From positions 6,014,001-6,078,000 of the forward strand of contig JBANAY010000004.1 of assembly GCA_037952775.1 (NCBI GenBank): a stretch of 64,000 nucleotides of DNA, read 5' to 3'. Below are positions 11,136-23,500 of the stretch, piece after piece (positions within the stretch are counted from its first letter, which is position 1; every line of letters begins with the position of its first letter). A model generated the notes under the pieces. It had not been told where the DNA came from. It saw only the letters and a program-made list of their open reading frames with translations, and did no database searches. This DNA is from Clonostachys chloroleuca. Its lineage: Eukaryota; Ascomycota; Sordariomycetes; Hypocreales; Bionectriaceae. The translations under genes were made by a program, and so were the position numbers.

Positions 11136-11585
11136 TCAGGGAATAAGCGCGGTGCACTTGATCTCGACGATGAGCTTGGGGCTGGGCAGTGCTTTGACCT
11201 CGATGGCCGTGCGGGCGGGGGCGGCATTTGCATCTGGGAAAAAGCTGTTCCAAACAGCATTCATTCCAGCATAGTCGTCCTTGATATTGACCAGGAAGAT
11301 GGTGGCATCAATTATGTTGTCAAGACCACCGGTGCCTTCTGTTGCCTGCTTGATGATGGCCTCAATTTTCTTTAGAATGGCTGTTGTCTGCTCCCCAGCG
11401 CTGAAAGACAAGCTTCCATCCGCCATAACAGTCACTCCATCAACATCCCCATCTGCACGCCTTGATGATGTGCCTGAAATGTAGAGGGTACGGGATCCAG
11501 CAGGTGCGATTCGTCCGTGGGGATAGTTGGCTAGACCCTTGGTGCTTCCGGCGGGTAGTTGAACTGCATCACCGTTGGGAGTCAT
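11136..11585 (-). CDS. RidA/YjgF/UK114-family enamine/imine deaminase
   Basis: A single exon of 149 residues. The conserved RidA core is visible: LYISGTSSRR, the helix with ILKKIEAIIKQA, DATIFLVNIKDDYAGMNAVWNSFF, and the active-site arginine R125 in APARTAIEV, followed by EIKCTALIP. RidA proteins hydrolyse 2-aminoacrylate and related reactive imines made by serine/threonine dehydratases; some fungal members act as 2-aminomuconate deaminases. The decayed dehydratase 1.1 kb downstream on the same strand suggests a former functional pair. Cytosolic or mitochondrial location cannot be told; no targeting sequence is evident. Confidence 0.88.
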   Translation of the reverse strand: MTPNGDAVQLPAGSTKGLANYPHGRIAPAGSRTLYISGTSSRRADGDVDGVTVMADGSLSFSAGEQTTAILKKIEAIIKQATEGTGGLDNIIDATIFLVNIKDDYAGMNAVWNSFFPDANAAPARTAIEVKALPSPKLIVEIKCTALIP

Positions 11586-12817
11586 CGTGTTGTTCTGGAG
11601 AATCTGAGGCTTATTGGTATTCGAAGCAGGGCAATGCGTGAGGACACTTGTTCGGCGCCATAATATACGCCGTGAGTTCTAGCTGCGACTGCCTGATATT
11701 ACCCCTCAGCAACGACATTATTAAGTTGCCGGTGGGTCGTAATCGCTTCGGATATGCATCCGAGGATTCTTCCTGTAATCAGTATGACTACAACAAACTG
11801 AATATAGCAAATGAAGATCTACAGATTAATGGCATACGATGATAGGCTACAAGCCTCGGTCTTTCGCCAATTGCCGCATCATTCAACCTTTGATGCTAGC
11901 AAAGTAACACCTAGATACGCCCATCAAATCGACAACAGCCGTCAATCTGCTGATATCAACCTTTCCGAAGTTCGGAAGGCAATCGCCGCAAATCAGAACT
12001 CCCGTTCATCTGATATCAGGCTGTGACTCGGATGCAGAAATTTGAATGAGTTTGAAGCCACTAAGTCTTCTGTAGCATTCTTCAGTCCAAAGGACCAGAT
12101 AGGGATCTATCAGGTCGCTTGAAAAATGTTGTCTCGTGGAAGGTGGCCACTGTTTTAGGGTCGGCCAAGTTCGACGGCCGTATGTCCTTGTTGGATTCAT
12201 CTCATCCAGTTCACCTGACAATAACCCGTTCTAGCATCTGTTGAGACACAGTGCTTTTTCCGCTTAAAGATAATAACTTAAAGAAAATAACTTATTAATC
12301 AACTTTGCCTTTACAATGTGTAGATGCTAAGTATACAGAGGGCGAGAGTCTTCATAAATCTACGTCTGGCTAGAAAGATTTTGCGTAGATACTGATCTTT
12401 AAGGCCACTCTACTGACATATTAGCTATAACTGATTATTATAGTAGGGTTAATACCTATCGTCTTTCATATATCAACCAATGATCTGAGAGGCCTCTTTA
12501 TCTGTTCTAAGCAGGCAGTAACGGGATATTCTTCCCCAAGTATGCGAAAGTTGCAAATTGACTTTCCCTACATAAGCAGGTGCAGCTGTGATTTTGCTGA
12601 TATACTTTGCTTCTTGATTATTATCGTGCTCGCCGTTATAATTCAAGGGATCCAATAGGTGCAAATGAGACCTTGCTTGTTTTAAATATCTACTGAAAGA
12701 GGTTGCCTCTTCGATAGTTTGGAATCTAAGCCGATCAAGGTATTTGCTTTTTTTCTTTTAAGAATAAACCTGGGTTCATATCTACGCCTTCAATACCAGG
12801 AAATAAGTGCTAGATCA
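11586..12817. other. Intergenic, AT-rich
   Basis: About 1.2 kb between RidA and the 3' end of the tRNA synthetase gene. The half from about 12240 is AT-rich with dense stops. No RNA gene or protein remnant was recognised. Confidence 0.45.
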
Positions 12818-15118
12818 TCAGATATTTTCCCCAGAATCTTCCTTCAGAGACACAATACGGTTCAAAATAAGTTTCTCGTCCGTAGAGTCTGTGTCGACGG
12901 CCTGTGAAAAGTTAGCGTTGAACTTTTATTAGTCGCCATGGTGAAAAGAGAATGAATAACTTTCGCTAATCTGGAAGAAAGATAGCACTTACGAAGTATC
13001 CAACTCGAATAGCCTGGAAACGAATACTCTCAGACCCCGATACCTCTGCACTATCACCGAGGACAGCAGGCCAAGGCGCCCTTTGCTTAACTTCATTGAA
13101 ACCCGACTCAAGCAAAGCGTTATGGTATATTATCTCGCTGTCAGGGTTGATGTCATTCAAAAACCCACCCTCAGCAGCCGATGGATCATCAGATTTGAAT
13201 AGAGAGCGGTAAATACGAGCCTCAACCTTGAGGGAGGTCTCGGGAACCCAGCTTATATAAGCTTTAGGCTTCGCATCCCTATCAGAGACAGCTTGGATCC
13301 CTGTGACAAGACCTGTTGTCTCGTCCTTAGTATAGGAAACAGCTTTGATTGGGAATGGTGCATTAAGAAGGCCAACTGCTTTACCAGGGGCCAAGCGGAA
13401 GTAGTCTTTGCTATCTACCTCGCGGAAATCCGACCGGTCAATATAGATAGTTTTAGTGAACTCCAATGAATGGGATCCAAAGGTAGAGTCCTTTGGCGAA
13501 AACGGAATGTCCAAATACACAGGCTCGGCAAGATCTGAGATTGTGATGGGAACTGGGTCAAGGATAAGCATGAGGCGTGGCACTGTTCTCTCGAGAAAAC
13601 GGCGCACGGTTTGTTCAAAACGAACAATTTGAATGAAGGTTCTGTTCGTTGTGACCCCAAGCTCATTAACAAAAGCGAGAATAGCCCCGGGTGGGATACC
13701 ACGCCGCTTGATAGCAATCAAAGTATAGAGGCGTGGGTCATCCCATCCTCGAACAATTTTTTTATCAACAAGCTGTTTCAGCCCTCTTTTGCTCATAATT
13801 GTACCTTCCAGGTTGAGTCGACCTTGCTTCTCGTCAGTAGGGTTCAAAAAGCCAAGCCGAATTAAAAGGCGTGTTGCGGTGATTGGATGTTATGCAGACA
13901 CTACTCACCAAATTCACGCTGCATCGGCTCATAAACACCAAGGGTTTTGTTCAGCCATTCATAACTTTCCCTTGAAAGAATGAATTCTGTAGTACAAAAA
14001 CTATGTGTAATGCCCTCAAAGCTATCACATAAACAGTGAGTAAAATCATATGTTGGGAATATCTTCCATTCTGGAGCTCGTAAGTGTGGTTTCTGATGTT
14101 TGGGAATTCGATAAGCTGCAAGATCCCACATCTGAGGATTTCCACTTTCAATATCCTGCTTCATTCGGAGAAAAGCAGTCTGTGGCTCGTATTTCCCATC
14201 ATGCATATCCTTAAATTTATCCAAATTCATCTGGATATCTTGGTCTGCATGAGCACATCTAAAACGAGGCCCTTCTTTACCATCTTTTCCTCCTCGCTGC
14301 AGCTTGATTTCAGACTCTGAACAGTGACAGACATACGCGCCACCCTTTCTAATAAGGTCTTGGGCAAGCTCATAAAGCCGCTGAAAATTGTCGCTAGAGT
14401 AGGTAATTTCGCTTGGTGTAAAGCCTGAATTTGCTTATGTTAGTAATGGATATATGACTATCATAGGAAAGAAGTCTACCCAGCCATTTGATGATCTTGA
14501 TGATCCATGTGAAATAAATTTCGGCTTCTTCATCGGGATTCGTATCATCAAACCTGGGCAATGCAATGTCAGCAATTTAGAAGAACTCTATAAAATCTTG
14601 CGTGAAGCACCTTAGGATCTGGAATAAGCTGTTAGTATATCAAGCCTTTCCATAATTTAGTACAAATAACTCACCGTCTTTCCCCCATGGAAGCGAGCGA
14701 AGCCAAAATCTATAGCAATAGCCTTAGCATGGCCAAGATGAAGATAGCCATTTGGCTCGGGTGGAAAGCGAGTAATAACAGGCTTGACAGGCCGCTCTCC
14801 AAACACATCAGCAAGGAAACCTTGTTTGAAAATTGCATCAGGGTCAATAGGAGTATCAACTGCTTTTGGCCGGGTAGGTAGGCTGACAGAAGTAGCCTTC
14901 CCCTTAGCTGTAGCAGGCCCTTCTGCAAGTGCACTCTTGGCCTTTTTCTTGGCCCGTTTCTGGAGTCGCTTCCTCAGCTCATTCCTCGACACCCATTCGC
15001 CTGTCTCGTCGTCCAACACGAGTTTCACAGCTGGGGAAGGCTCATTAAGGATATCAGCAGAAGCTTTTGCTTCCTGATGACCATGGTTTTCTGGCGCGTC
15101 TGGGGATTTATCGCCCAT
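12818..15118 (-). CDS. Glutaminyl-tRNA synthetase
   Basis: Six exons (15118-14675, 14618-14611, 14553-14480, 14424-13909, 13822-12993, 12901-12818) give 651 residues. It charges tRNA-Gln with glutamine (class I synthetase). The HIGH motif is HLGH at 127-130 ([14 protein letters not shown]) and the KMSKS motif is MSKR at 357-360; CHCSESEI and the C-terminal anticodon-binding barrel follow. Exon 2 is only 8 nt (ATCCTAAG): joining it gives [14 protein letters not shown], the conserved sequence, and restores the frame. Intron 1 has an ATACTAAC branch site. I start at MGDK (15118), which resembles fungal homologues; an in-frame ATG at 15184 would add 22 residues. Confidence 0.9.
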
Positions 15119-15222
15119 ATTGGAGACTTTGGCGTTCTCTTCAGGTATGAGTATACGCGAATTTGTGCCTAACGGAAAAAACACGGTGTGAAGCGGCGGG
15201 GAATAGTGATTTTAGATGAGTC
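15119..15222. promoter_or_regulatory. Short divergent upstream region
   Basis: About 100 bp separate the synthetase start from the first preserved codons of the permease pseudogene. The true permease promoter was probably lost with its 5' end. Confidence 0.3.
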
Positions 15223-17098
15223 ATGAGTTATATATGCCCTTACTCCGGCATTCTTCCGAAACAGTACCTCTTATTTAATTTTCTCATAGTATTATATGAA
15301 TGTGCCACTCTGACGGGCGCTGCAGTCTTTTTCGTCATGACGGCCCTGGGCGACATGGCCGCTTTCCTACTCATGAACAAATCGTTTGCTGGTTATGCAA
15401 CTCGCATGGTCGATCCGGCATTTGGGTAAGAGAGACTTGTCCCATTGCGAAGATGGAACTCCTGTCTAATTGACTCCCTTTTTAGGTTTTGCTACTGGCT
15501 GGAATTACTTTATCAAATACGTCGTTGTTCTTCCCACAAACCCGACCGCTGCCGGGTTAGTCGTCCAGTATTGGAGACCTGACCTTAATGTTGCCATTTG
15601 AATTGCTGTGTTTGGGGCTGTTGTTGTCTTCATTAACGTAGGTACTTTCATGGAGGCTTGCGAACTTCAACTAATTCACTTTCTAGTTGCTGCATGTCAA
15701 TCGTTTCTGAGAAACTGAATTTTGGTTTGGGTTCATCAAGATTCCTTATCTTGACTTGCCTAGTTGTTTCACTCGGCGGAGCTCCAAACCACTTTCGGTC
15801 TGGTTTCTATTATTGGCAAAGCCCAGGAGCATTTGCTAATATCCTTTAGACGGCCCAAAAGGATATTTCCAAGGTTTTGGGCAAGCGTCTGCCAGGCCTT
15901 GTTCGCCTTCATTGTATCCAAGCTTTCCATGTTGAACCAAACCCAGCTGCTTATCTGTTTTATAGGGTCGCTAAGTAATAGGAATGACCTTGGGCGAGAT
16001 CCCGAACCCTCGAAAGGACATCCCAAAGGCCGTCAACCAGACCTTTTGGCGCATTGCGGTCTTCTATGTTCTCGGCGTGTTGGTACCGGGCATGGCTGTT
16101 CCGTATAATGATCCTGAGCTGCTGGGAGCGACGAAACAATCCACAAGCGCTGTTGAGGAAGGCACTGCCTGTATAATGAACATAACACTAAAATGGCTAA
16201 CTACGGGATAGCTGCGTCTCCTTTCGTTGTTGCCATGAACGTCGGTAGAATCAAGGTCCTCTCGGACATTATCAACGTTTCTTTACTTTTCTTCACACTA
16301 AGCGGCGCAAGTTCTGGTAAATACATTTCTAGGGGGACGTTGGGAGGGGCAACTAGAGTGAGTTTTTGTTCATCCCATAATGTGATGGCGGAATGCGCAT
16401 TATCCCGTCACGCGCCTTGATACTATCCCTCAAAAAAAGACTAACTGCATAGTGCTAATCAAATCATATAGATATCTATTGTGCATCCAGATCCCTTTAT
16501 GTGTTGGCCAGAGATGGTCAAGCACCTAAAATATTTGCCAAAACCCTCAAGAGCGGGGGTCCAACGTACGGCGTTGTTATTTCTGCCTGCTTTCTCGCAC
16601 TCGATTTTATGAACGCTTCCAAGTCTGCATCGACAGTATTCGGCTATTTGGTCAGTCTTGTCATAATCTTTGCAGTTTGGAACTGGGTCGCCTTGCTCGT
16701 GCCTTATATCAGCTTTCGCCGTGCACTAAAGGCACATGGAATTTCTGTTAAGGAACTTCCCCATATCGGACTTTTGCAACCGTATGGGGTATATCATTCC
16801 TTGTGGTTTCGAAACCTAAGTCTTTAAGAAATTACCTTGGTTAACAATATATGTGTCTTTAAGGGATATGTTCATTCCTTACTCCAAACCGGATATTTTC
16901 GTCCTGAAGTATATCGGCACTTTCATCTTTCTCCTCAAGATTACATGGTGGAAGATCTTCAAACGCACAAAATGGGTGAGACCCGAAGATGTGGATTTGG
17001 TGACGGGTCGACGAGAGTGTGGTGAAAGAGAGAGCTCTACAGACAGCGATTGGAATACGGGGTTTTGGAAGAGCTTCATCGCTCGACACAAGAAATAG
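15223..17098 (+). pseudogene. Broken amino-acid permease (APC superfamily, dicarboxylic/general amino-acid type)
   Basis: Pieces of one permease lie in order: FVMTALGDMAAFLLMNKSF, GWNYFIKYVVVLPTNPTAAGL, FWFGFIKI, LTCLVVSLGGAPNHF, EIPNPRKDIPKAVNQTFWR, ASRSLYVLARDGQAPKIFAK, and the C-terminal WWKIFKRTKWVRPEDVDLV. The order and sequence match the fungal APC permease family. It is broken: the first roughly 100 residues are absent, a conserved Trp in NVAIWIAVFG is TGA near 15600, a 1-nt shift occurs near 15745 after FIKI, and more frame changes follow between 15850 and 16450. The last 500 bp are still open. It presumably once imported amino acids and lies beside the Dal5-type permease and oxoprolinase. 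Confidence 0.85.
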
Positions 17099-17390
17099 CT
17101 TAAGCTGCTTGCATTGCCAAGAGAAATCTTAAATAGATACAGAGTGGTAACTACTAAATCTCAAGGCATGTTGTGTCCCTTGCTAGTGTCCTAGAGGATC
17201 CGAATATTGTGCTATCTCGGCTTCTTTGATTTACTACGGTAACATTCACGTCGAATCATTATGATCATTATGTATGTCCACAGCATTATTAAGTATGACA
17301 GCTGCTATCTAACAGATAGGAGATTAATTATCTAGTCACTATAATGCCAGAGCTTCTGTGGAGCTTCGAACTCTGCAAGTCCAAGCATGA
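17099..17390. other. Short convergent intergenic region
   Basis: About 290 AT-rich bases between the permease pseudogene and the convergent MFS gene. No gene is seen. Confidence 0.5.
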
Positions 17391-19061
17391 TTAAAAAACG
17401 TAACGGAAATTGGGCTTCTCCTTGTCAGTTTTGTCGGAGAATGCTTCCTCACGGAGCTCCTCCTCTGTCTGTGGCACTGGACCTCCTCCTTGCAACTTCT
17501 CTCGCTTGATGTTCTCTAGCTTGCACAACAGGCCGTAGAGAGAGATTGTAACAGCTCCCGTGATCAAACATGCCAACAAGCCAATATAGCCACGGTGATA
17601 CTTCGGGGCATCGTTCGCGCGGAAAACTTGAGGTCCCAGAATATTACCAATACAATAACCCAAAAAGAACATGGCATTCAAAGTGACCTTTTTGGAGTGA
17701 CCTGAGGTATTCGCCATGGGAAGCGAGGTAGACATGGTGTAGGGAGCCCAGTAAGAGTAAAAGGCGTAGTATGCACCCAAAAGATTGACCTTGTTCGCAC
17801 TAGGAAGTTGCCAGAGAAGGACAGCTGAAATGATCGGGAAGATGATGGAAACGACAATGAGAATGCAGCGATATCCAGGCAGGCGACTTGCCGCAATGTT
17901 AAAAAGTAATGACCACAGCGTGCCAACGACTCCAGTTGGGACACCGAGAAGAGTTGTGATCAAAGGCTCGAATCCTAATCCGTTCACGATGAGTGCCGCG
18001 AAAGTCACCAGACCTCCTAAAATTCCGCTTATTAGTCTAGTTTCTATGATCCATCATCCGATCGGTTCACATACCGTTTGGAATGTTGATTGCACAGGCG
18101 AAGATCGAGATAAGCCAGGATTTAGGGTCTAGCAAGCATTCTTTGACTTGATACCACTTGACAGTTTTATCTTCGATCCCGGTGTTGCTCTTTCTGACTC
18201 GTTCCAGACAGATGTATTTCTCACGGTCGGTGAGCCACCATGCCTCAACCGGGGAGCTGGGAAGGAAGACATAAACGATAACCGCCCAGATAGTGGTGAT
18301 TGCTCCGAGAACGATGAACAATAACCTCCAAGGGGCCAAATTCGTTTTTGCGTGCCCGATTCCATAAGACAGAAGACCAGTTATGATTGAGGAGAGGGTG
18401 TTGAACCAGATAGCGACACGAATTGGTTGTTCCGAAACTGTCCACCACATGGCAGTGATAAGAGTGCACACAGGGAAAACAACCGACTCAAAAATACCCA
18501 CTGGTTGGCAAGTCAGAAATCCATTTGTTTTCATCCAAATTAAAGGCTTGATCGAAAATTTGTGAAAATCTCAACTTACTTACTTATAAATCGAACAGTA
18601 GCCAGACCAGCAAAGTTACTGGTACAGGCCATGATGAAGGTCATTATTCCCCAGGCCATAACAGTAGCCCCGTAGAACGTGCGAACTGGCAGCCTTTGGA
18701 TGAGAATATTGGCTGGCCATTCCGCAATCAGGAAACCGAAGTAGAAGATAGAACCGACCCAGGAAAACTGGTCACTAACCAAGTGGGTATCTTCTTTCAT
18801 GCCGTAGATAGCTGCGTTGGAAATGATGATCTTATCTACTGCCGCTATGATGACGGAGAATGTAAGGATGGGTATGATGATCAGATCAATTTTCCAAAGG
18901 AGTTTCCGGGCCTCTTTTGTCGAGATCGGCTCCGCTGTGACCTCCGGACCGAGGCCCGCGAGAAACTTGGCAGCTACATCCAGCTTGCCACCGGCGATAG
19001 AAGCAACTTCGCCTTGAGTTTGGCTCTCGGTATCATTCTTGACTTTCTCTGTGGCAGTCAT
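17391..19061 (-). CDS. MFS anion:cation symporter, Dal5/allantoate-permease type
   Basis: Three exons (19061-18584, 18500-18075, 18016-17391) give 509 residues, the usual length for this family. After a polar N-terminus of about 60 residues come hydrophobic segments typical of 12-helix carriers, with family signatures YFGFLIAEWPANILIQRLP (helix 2 and loop), RFIMGIFESVVFP (helix 4) and NVMF-like NAMFFLGYCIGNILGPQVF near helix 10. Family members import allantoate, ureidosuccinate, dipeptides, nicotinate-like and other organic anions at the plasma membrane. It shares a 1.5-kb divergent promoter with the oxoprolinase gene, so its substrate may be related to 5-oxoproline or a hydantoin; this is inference. 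Confidence 0.88.
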
Positions 19062-20591
19062 TTTCTCTGGCTCTTGTGCCCGTGTGTGGATCGCGAAGAT
19101 AAAGTAGTTTGTAAGAAGACGAAAACTCTGTCAAATGTAGTTAAAAAATTTGGTCCTGAATCTTGCTTACAACAATCTCGGATTGGGGGTGGGAAGAAGC
19201 ACGGATTTATACAATCATAGAAATGGAATATCAGTCTCTGGGGTCCCATCATAGTTTCTGCTCATCTGCCAATATCCATGTTCTTGATTTGGATAAGGAT
19301 ATGGATTAATCTTGGCTAGGCAGTCTTGGGAAACAATCACTTGCGACAAGTCGGCGATGAAGAGGCTCGCCGAGCCTGATCTACTGAACGTGGGGTAATC
19401 GTGGTGATAAGCTTTCTTCTAAAGAAGATAACGATTACTGGACCAGACATACAGATCAGTATACGTCTAGTACAAGGAGGTCCCCAGTAGTCATCCCAAT
19501 CATTGGTTGATCCTCGTCGCCTCGACCTGCCCTAGGTGCAAGTCTGGGTGAGCCACCAATCACGATGAACAACCTCAAGAGGGTCTTGCACAAAATAGGC
19601 AGGCCAACGAACTTAAAGAGCCACACGCGACTCATATCTTGAGGGAAGATCCACAGTTCGAACAGGGGGCTATGATAGAGGGTTGCTAATTACAGCATCT
19701 TGCAATCTGGGGAAAGGAAGTGTGTGGGTATCCAGTAACCGGGTTTGAAGATAGGCACATAGTGCATTGACAAAGACTTCATGGAGAGGGAGGATACAGA
19801 ATGAATTGGATCAAAAGATTCGTCAAGTGATTGTGAAGAGTTCTGGACTCAACCGCAGTGATCAACCTCAGGGGATTGCCAAATCACTTTACAATTACCA
19901 AGCCAGACACGTACTTCAACATCCAACAGTATGGTTTACGATAGGACATACCTGGCCAGATCAATTGTAGATGCGGGGTTGGTCTGGTGATCTGGGGTAC
20001 GTCCCAATGGCTTCCTCGAGTTTGTAGATATGGCCTAACCTAATTGATATCATATCTGCTATATTTGCGCTCCACTGCCCGGCGATAGTCACCCCCTCCG
20101 GCTATCAAGAGAACGAAGGTGGAGAAAGTATCTCGGGGTTTCAATCCAGCTCCGAGAGCCCCTTGACAGTAATCGCAATGACGTCTATTCAGTTCTCGGA
20201 GCCGATTTTCCGGCTCTTGGTGCCTCTTAGAGTCAATTGATATTTGGCCTTGTTCAATGTTCTTATCTCCTATCAGCTGAGCATCCTCCCAGATCGACGG
20301 CATTAGCTTCGGCGTACTGCGGCGGGGCCGAATGCAGAACACGAACCATTTGATTCGCAGTTCTTCGTTCTGTCAACATCTCAAGATGAGAAACATTCAT
20401 GGACAGTTGAAGAAATATATATCTATCCAGGGTGCTGCCTCGCAGATTCAAAGAAGTTATCAGCCAGATCGTTCTTGAATTTGACCATTATTCAGGCCAG
20501 CTACCCCTGTTTCGGCCATCGATAGGAGATTAGTTTCTTCTTCAACTTAATCATTGACATTCCTTTCATATCTATTTCCAAGCCTATCACA
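19062..20591. promoter_or_regulatory. Divergent promoter region with GATA-factor sites
   Basis: This 1.53-kb stretch separates the start codons of the Dal5-type permease (minus) and the oxoprolinase (plus). HGATAR-type sites, the target of the nitrogen regulator AreA, are seen at 19405-19411 (TGATAAG), 19426-19431 (AGATAA), and as a close reverse-strand pair at 20262-20268 and 20270-20275; a GATAAG core is also at 19292. Such sites are short and occur by chance, but the pair spaced 2 bp apart is suggestive. No gene is recognised inside. Confidence 0.45.
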
Positions 20592-23500
20592 ATGTCGCCA
20601 ATGATGGATGTAGGCAACGAGCCTGACGTTTCCAAGATGAACATCAAAATTGCAATCGGTATCCATAACTCTACCCTTGAATTCAAAACTTGAAATGCAC
20701 TGACAAGATCATAGACAGAGGTGGCACCTTCACGGATTGTCTTGGTATAGTCAGCACGCCAGGGAGTGAGGAACGAAACATCCTGGTTAAAATCTTATCC
20801 CAAGATCCCGCAAATTACCCAGATGCTCCCAGGGAAGGTATTCGCCGTATCTTAGAAGAGGCTACTGGGAAATCATTTCCCCGGAATCAGAACATCGACA
20901 CCTCTCTCTTCGGAAGTCTCAGCATTCGCATGGGCACGACAGTGGCTACTAATGCGCTTTTAGAACGAAAAGGTGACCGGGTGGCACTACTTATCACCGA
21001 GGGTTTTTCTGATGCATTGAAGATTGGGTTACAATCTCGACCAAAGATTTTTGAACTGAACATAAGGAAGCCCGACGTGCTTTATGAAAAAGTAGTGGAG
21101 GTCTCTGAGAGGGTCACAATTGAAAGCTACCAACAAAGCCCATCCTACGATGCTGACATAGAGGCTATTGCGAAGGCAGCCCCGAATGATTCCGACCTTG
21201 TCAAAGGTGTCAATGGGCAAATTATTCGCATTCTAAAAAGATTAGACAAGAACAAGGCCAAGCGTGACCTCCAAAGTCTCTACGAGGAAGGCTTCAGGAG
21301 CATCTGTGTTTGTCTGGCACATTCCTACACTTTCCAAGGTGAGATTACCCCATGCATGTTGGTTTAGCCCCCGTCACTAATTCTCGACTTTAGACCATGA
21401 GCTGGAAATTCAGAAACTGGCTTCTGATATTGGGTTTGATCAAGTCACGTTGTCATGCCTTACGCTTCCAATGATTAAGATGATCTCTCGAGGCATGTCT
21501 GCTACTGCAGATGCATACCTCACCCCTGTTGTAAAGGAATACATCAAAGGTTTCCAAGCTGGGTTCACAGATGGTCTCAGTGCATCAAACACACAGTGTC
21601 AGTTCATGCAGAGCGATGGCGGTCTCGTAGACATCAAAAAGTGAGTAGTCTTTCGGTCCTTGGGTTAACGTTTCTAACGGCTTCTATAGATTCAGTGGTC
21701 TAAGAGCTGTTCTTTCTGGCCCTGCTGGAGGAGTTGTTGGACATGCACGAACGAGCTATCATCCAGAGGAAAATCAACCAATCATTGGTTTTGATATGGG
21801 AGGCACAAGCACCGATGTCTCTCGATTTGATGGATCCTTCGAGCACACATTTGAGAACTTCACAGCCGGAATCTCCATTATGGCCCCTCAACTCGACATC
21901 AACACAGTAGCAGCTGGAGGCGGCAGCATCTTGCATTGGAGGCACGGTCTCTTCGCTGTCGGTCCCGATTCAGCTGGCGCACACCCAGGACCTTCGTGTT
22001 ATCGCAAAGGTGGACCTTTGGCTATCAGTGATGCAAATGCCTTAACTGGACGACTGCTGCCCAACTACTTTCCCAAAATATTCGGCAAGAATGAGAATGA
22101 GCCACTGGATATTGAAATCACGAGGATCAAGTTTGCTGAGCTAGCAAAGCAAATCAACGAGGAAACAAAGCAAAATAAGACCCCCGAAGAAGTGGCCATG
22201 GGGTTCATCGAGGTAGCGAACGAGGCAATGGCCAAGCCTATCCGCGCACTTACTGAAGCACGTGGTTTCGAAACTTCCGCTCATCATCTTGCATGTTTTG
22301 GAGGAGCGGGAGGACAGCACGCTTGCGCTATTGCCGCTTCACTTTCTATCAAAAGGGTCATTATCCATCGCTATTCCTCCATACTCTCTGCATATGGAAT
22401 GGCGCTCGCAGATACTGTCCATGAAGTCCAAAGACCTGCTTCCGGAACCTTTACATCAGTAAAACCGATACATCATATCATCGATGAACTAAAGGCCGAG
22501 GTTAGCCGAGAGCTTCAGAATGATGGTATCGAGAAGAACTTCATCAAACATGAAGTCTATCTCAATCTTAGATACCAAGGCACCGACAACAGTATTATGG
22601 TGCTAGAACCAAAGGATGGCGACTTCTTGGAAGAATTCAACAGGCAGCATTACCGAGAGTACTCATTCACCTTCCCTGAAAAGAATGTTCTACTCGAGGA
22701 CATTCGTGTCCGCGGTATTGGCCAGTCTGTGGATGACACCAATGAATCACCCTACAAGGAGTTGCAATCGGTGAACACGTTCGACGTCTCTGGGAAACTG
22801 ATAGATAGTAGATCACCAGTCTACTTTTCTCAGATTGGGTGGGCCGACACACCCATCTATCGGCTTGAGACCTTGCAGCCTGGTGGTCTCATCCGAGGGC
22901 CAGCCGTCATCATTGACAACACTCAAACACTAGTTGTAGAGCCATTTGTGAAAGCTACTATTCTCACGCGCCACGTCATTCTGGATCTTCCATCCACAAG
23001 ATCACAGCAACTTAGTGAGACAACTATTGATCCTATCAGCCTGTCTATCTTCGGCCACAGGTTTATGTCCATTGCCGAGCAAATGGGTCGTGTTTTTCAG
23101 AAGACGTCTGTGTCCACGAACATCAAAGAAAGATTGGATTTTTCCTGTGCCCTTTTCTCGCCGGATGGGCGTTTGGTTGCAAATGCGCCTCATGTCCCTG
23201 TCCATCTCGGTTCAATGGAATATGCGGTTAGATTCCAGAATGAGAACTATAAATCAGAACTCCGCCCGGGTGATGTTCTCTGCAGCAACCATCCTGTGGC
23301 AGGCGGAGTTCACCTGCCTGATATTACCATCATGACGCCAATTTGGGACCAAGAAGGTGAAAACATCATTTTTTGGGTCGCATCTCGCGGCCACCATTCT
23401 GATGTTGGAGGAATCAGTCCCGGATCCATGCCGTCGAACAGCAAGTTCTTGTTTGAAGAAGGAGCCGCTGCTATCAGTTACAAAGTTGTCCGAGATGGGC

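Noticed and set aside
10817..11260. 147-codon minus-strand ORF overlapping RidA
   Set aside because: It is an out-of-frame shadow of the RidA gene with no domain.
15590..15610. Repeat-induced point mutation as the cause of the permease stop codon
   Set aside because: The change is TGG to TGA, which is not the CpA-to-TpA pattern of that process, and the surrounding gene is not AT-saturated.
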